A DNA stretch of 64,000 nt from Opitutaceae bacterium (GTDB lineage: Bacteria > Verrucomicrobiota > Verrucomicrobiia > Opitutales > Opitutaceae). Below are positions 63,101 to 64,000 of this stretch, in pieces. The stretch is from assembly GCA_041395105.1 (NCBI GenBank), contig JAWLBB010000006.1:1-64000 (forward strand), in the 5' to 3' direction. Numbering within the stretch: the stretch's first letter is position 1; the number at the start of each line of letters is the position of its first letter. Both the position numbers and the translations under genes were made by a program. The notes beneath the pieces are model-generated. The model saw only the letters and a program-made list of their open reading frames with translations, was not told the origin of the DNA and ran no database searches.

Positions 63101-63555
63101 GGATCGGCCTGGTCGAGCTTTACGATGGGGGCAGTGGGAGCGGTGATTCGCGGCTGATGAACATCTCCACCCGCGGTCGGGTCGGCCTCGGCGATGCGGT
63201 CATGATCCCCGGTATCGTGGTGACCGGGAATTCCCGCCGTTTGTTGATTAGGGGAGTGGGCCCGGAATTGGCGGTGTCGATCGGATTGGATCCGGATGAA
63301 GTGCTGGCGGACCCGGTCCTGACCCTGAAGGACGCGGATGGCCTGATCGTCACAACCAACGACGATTGGGGCTCGGGCGGCGACGCGGAGATGATCACGA
63401 TGGTTTCGCAGCAGGTCGGCGCCTTTCCGCTGACCCCGGGCAGCGCCGATGCGGTGCTGCTGGTCGATCTGCCGGCCGGTGTCTATACGGCCAAGGTGTC
63501 TGATGCCACCGGGGGAGAGGGGATCTCCATCGTCGAAGTCTACGCCGCGCCGTGA
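60157..63555 (+). CDS. Large secreted parallel beta-helix protein with duplicated C-terminal domains
   Basis: 1132 aa with a signal peptide (LLLIALSAVFAVSRGLAQ). Residues about 25-270 look like a LamG/concanavalin-type sandwich. Then VDWTRAGVEGGIPDYANIID opens a pectate-lyase-type beta-helix to about 760 (GFEDLTLENG, HCLIENNVFQKL, NIVEYVHASDYWG). An Ig-like domain follows (PEISGQPVSAAAEMGGGVVF). Two homologous domains of about 130 aa close it (NLSTRGQV...RGIGPSM...NDDWG and NISTRGRV...RGVGPEL...NDDWG). Probably a polysaccharide-active surface protein. Confidence 0.85.
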   Translation: MLKNPLSLLLIALSAVFAVSRGLAQETLLDENFSDGELTGGSDPLDATWFAATASTAAIVDDAAGLGAGNALQYLSSGNFSRVTAALDAPIALAEAGDLITISLRLRMTRFSASNDGGFRFGLHNDSGEPITGANLGQSWTDLTDGWDGYYFRIGVGTAAGMRIYKDLPVAGNSAMGGSGDVTVGNGTAVALDDMAVHTARIEIERTAGSQNELRFFWDGVPMVSATTTTSGGEMSAFTNLTIGTGSTEVDTVVDDIRITLGEGTTVVEPIDLQARLVDWTRAGVEGGIPDYANIIDFGEAGGDATGQVDNTARLQSLISNLTEDTVIYFPAGVFRFDRRIRLADISSRDLPGVILRGAGTRDTKLLFMDPVAEDSGLFDVSGYAIGADIPIVTGLTKDSTSITLQSAAALMVGDWIAIRQDNDYDAMATTRNIPDYLDSIDNATGYARRVVGQVVKVTAIEGNVVMLDRGLHLDFTWANPTVTRVHMIEGVGFEDLTLENGLASAKRMNSDFLYAANCWIRNVHSLMAMRFHVATELCANLTISDSFFNDAFRHDGGGHGYGTLIADTTTHCLIENNVFQKLRHSMIWKEGATGNVFAYNYSFGGEWDSSGVPPDLSGHGHYAFANLLEGNIVEYVHASDYWGPIGPNNVFLRNRVTLRGIDIDDRTFDQNVIGNELVSSSSPFVAFDGTSTGGYAHGNSEDGVIVWRPGEPQEVAESYFYSGKPAFWDIPDPWPSLGPEQTAGTYTIPAKYRWDNGLMEEFVAPVPEISGQPVSAAAEMGGGVVFSVEARLLGEVDFQWKRDGVDLSDNGTVSGSKTPSLVLSDVSLADQGIYRLVITNPRGSTTSDPALLSLWSPDDGVLSNLSTRGQVLSPPNILIGGFVIVGDAPKTMLVRGIGPSMGTFVGPEKALPDSMISLTLNGSKILENDDWGTQPDAEAIASLTAQVSGFPLEPDSKDAVLLADLGPGVYSARLGAKEGSGIGLVELYDGGSGSGDSRLMNISTRGRVGLGDAVMIPGIVVTGNSRRLLIRGVGPELAVSIGLDPDEVLADPVLTLKDADGLIVTTNDDWGSGGDAEMITMVSQQVGAFPLTPGSADAVLLVDLPAGVYTAKVSDATGGEGISIVEVYAAP

Positions 63556-63579
63556 AGCAGGCGGAATCCCCGGCATAAG

Positions 63580-63599
63580 AACAATTTAACGAAATTGTT
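63580..63599. terminator. AT-rich hairpin after the large secreted gene
   Basis: AACAATTT and AAATTGTT form an 8-bp stem with an AACG loop 24 bp after the stop, followed by TCTTG. It could end transcription or be an operator for the next gene. The weak A/T stem lowers confidence. Confidence 0.5.
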
Positions 63600-63601
63600 T
63601 C

Positions 63602-63630
63602 TTGTCATGACGCCCGCTAATTTATATTTA
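63602..63630 (+). promoter_or_regulatory. Possible promoter of the last gene
   Basis: TTGTCA at 63602-63607 and AT-rich hexamers TATATT (63623-63628, 15-bp spacer) or TATTTA (63625-63630, 17-bp spacer) lie ahead of the ATG at 63665. The region is unusually AT-rich for this window. Confidence 0.4.
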
Positions 63631-63664
63631 TAAAATCAATTGCCCGCCTGAACCCCTGAAATCC

Positions 63665-64000
63665 ATGAAACACACCCTGATCCCCTTGGTGTTGGCCCTG
63701 TCGCTGACGCCCTTCCTATCTGCGCAGAACTATTACGAAAACGACTTCGAGTCGGACACGGTCGGTGAAGTGCCGGCGGGTGACATGATCACTTTTTCAC
63801 CCTCGACCAACACGACCGAGAACGGTGCGGTCGTTGTCGACGCGACCTCGACGCCGGCCAATCCGCTGTCGGGCAAGTCCCTCTATATTTACGATCTCGG
63901 GTCGAGCCCGACCCATATGCGTTTTCCGTTCAACGGGGGCGTCAATGTGTCGAACCTGCGGGTGGATGTGGACTTCCAGCGGTCGTCGGTGCCCGACGGG
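63665..64000 (+). CDS. Secreted protein, partial (runs off the window)
   Basis: 112 codons, no stop before the window ends. A signal peptide (MKHTLIPLVLALSLTPFLSA) is followed by QNYYENDFESDTVGEVPAG, a pattern seen at the start of LamG/concanavalin-like domains of verrucomicrobial secreted proteins. Function cannot be told. Confidence 0.75.
   Translation, partial: MKHTLIPLVLALSLTPFLSAQNYYENDFESDTVGEVPAGDMITFSPSTNTTENGAVVVDATSTPANPLSGKSLYIYDLGSSPTHMRFPFNGGVNVSNLRVDVDFQRSSVPDG

Overview
The window reads as a high-GC chromosomal segment from a Verrucomicrobiota bacterium, probably of the Opitutales type. This is an inference from gene content. The pointers are a TonB receptor with the ELPAFEV-type N-terminal stretch common in that group, several large secreted parallel beta-helix proteins, a GxGYxYP-domain protein, secreted Hcp-fold proteins, heparinase II/III, and a CehA/McbA-like PHP hydrolase. 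No rRNA or tRNA gene and no CRISPR array was seen. One insertion-sequence remnant lies near 58.7-59.1 kb. Many genes lack a clear Shine-Dalgarno, so several starts were chosen by homology, signal peptides or stop/start overlaps.

Layout. 0.1-2.7 kb: secreted beta-helix protein. 2.7-4.2 kb: a 273-bp palindromic repeat element followed by 13 tandem copies of a ~93-bp unit, ending at xylA (minus strand). 5.8-13.1 kb: a cecR-ybhGFSR-type efflux operon plus an outer-membrane factor, with a perfect operator-like palindrome in its promoter. 13.4-18.3 kb: a TPR protein, a two-component system, a small conserved protein, and the remnant of an RND pump gene. 18.5-21.4 kb: cmoA, an ICMT-like methyltransferase, a second copy of the repeat element, and a metallophosphoesterase. 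21.5-30.3 kb: an FAD oxidoreductase and a PhyH dioxygenase, two secreted Hcp-domain proteins, a GxGYxYP protein and a sugar isomerase/epimerase. 30.8-38.2 kb: a seven-gene, translationally coupled carotenoid operon (idi, squalene/phytoene synthase, crtN-like, crtP, crtQ, crtO, aldH) with the full staphyloxanthin-type tailoring set. 38.3-46.8 kb: a sugar/uronate-type catabolic block (binding protein, TPR protein, GntR regulator, TonB receptor, HpcH/HpaI aldolase, heparinase) flanked by a 236-bp direct repeat of the aldH 3' end. 47-58.5 kb: aldo/keto reductase, cupin, PHP hydrolase, ABC-F ATPase, DegT aminotransferase, polysaccharide deacetylase, two small transporters and a thioredoxin-fold protein. 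58.7-64 kb: an IS5-type remnant joined to a gene tail, two YgaP-like membrane proteins, a large secreted beta-helix protein and the start of another secreted protein.

How it fits together. Two coherent machines stand out. One is a tripartite ABC exporter with its own regulator and outer-membrane channel. The other is a staphyloxanthin-like carotenoid assembly line, which would make a glycosylated, acylated C30-type pigment if the family assignments hold. The rest suggests a polysaccharide-degrading lifestyle. The least explained material is intergenic: several families of palindromes, one of which appears to have seeded the tandem array, and a segmental duplication of the aldH 3' end in which all five differences fall at third codon positions.
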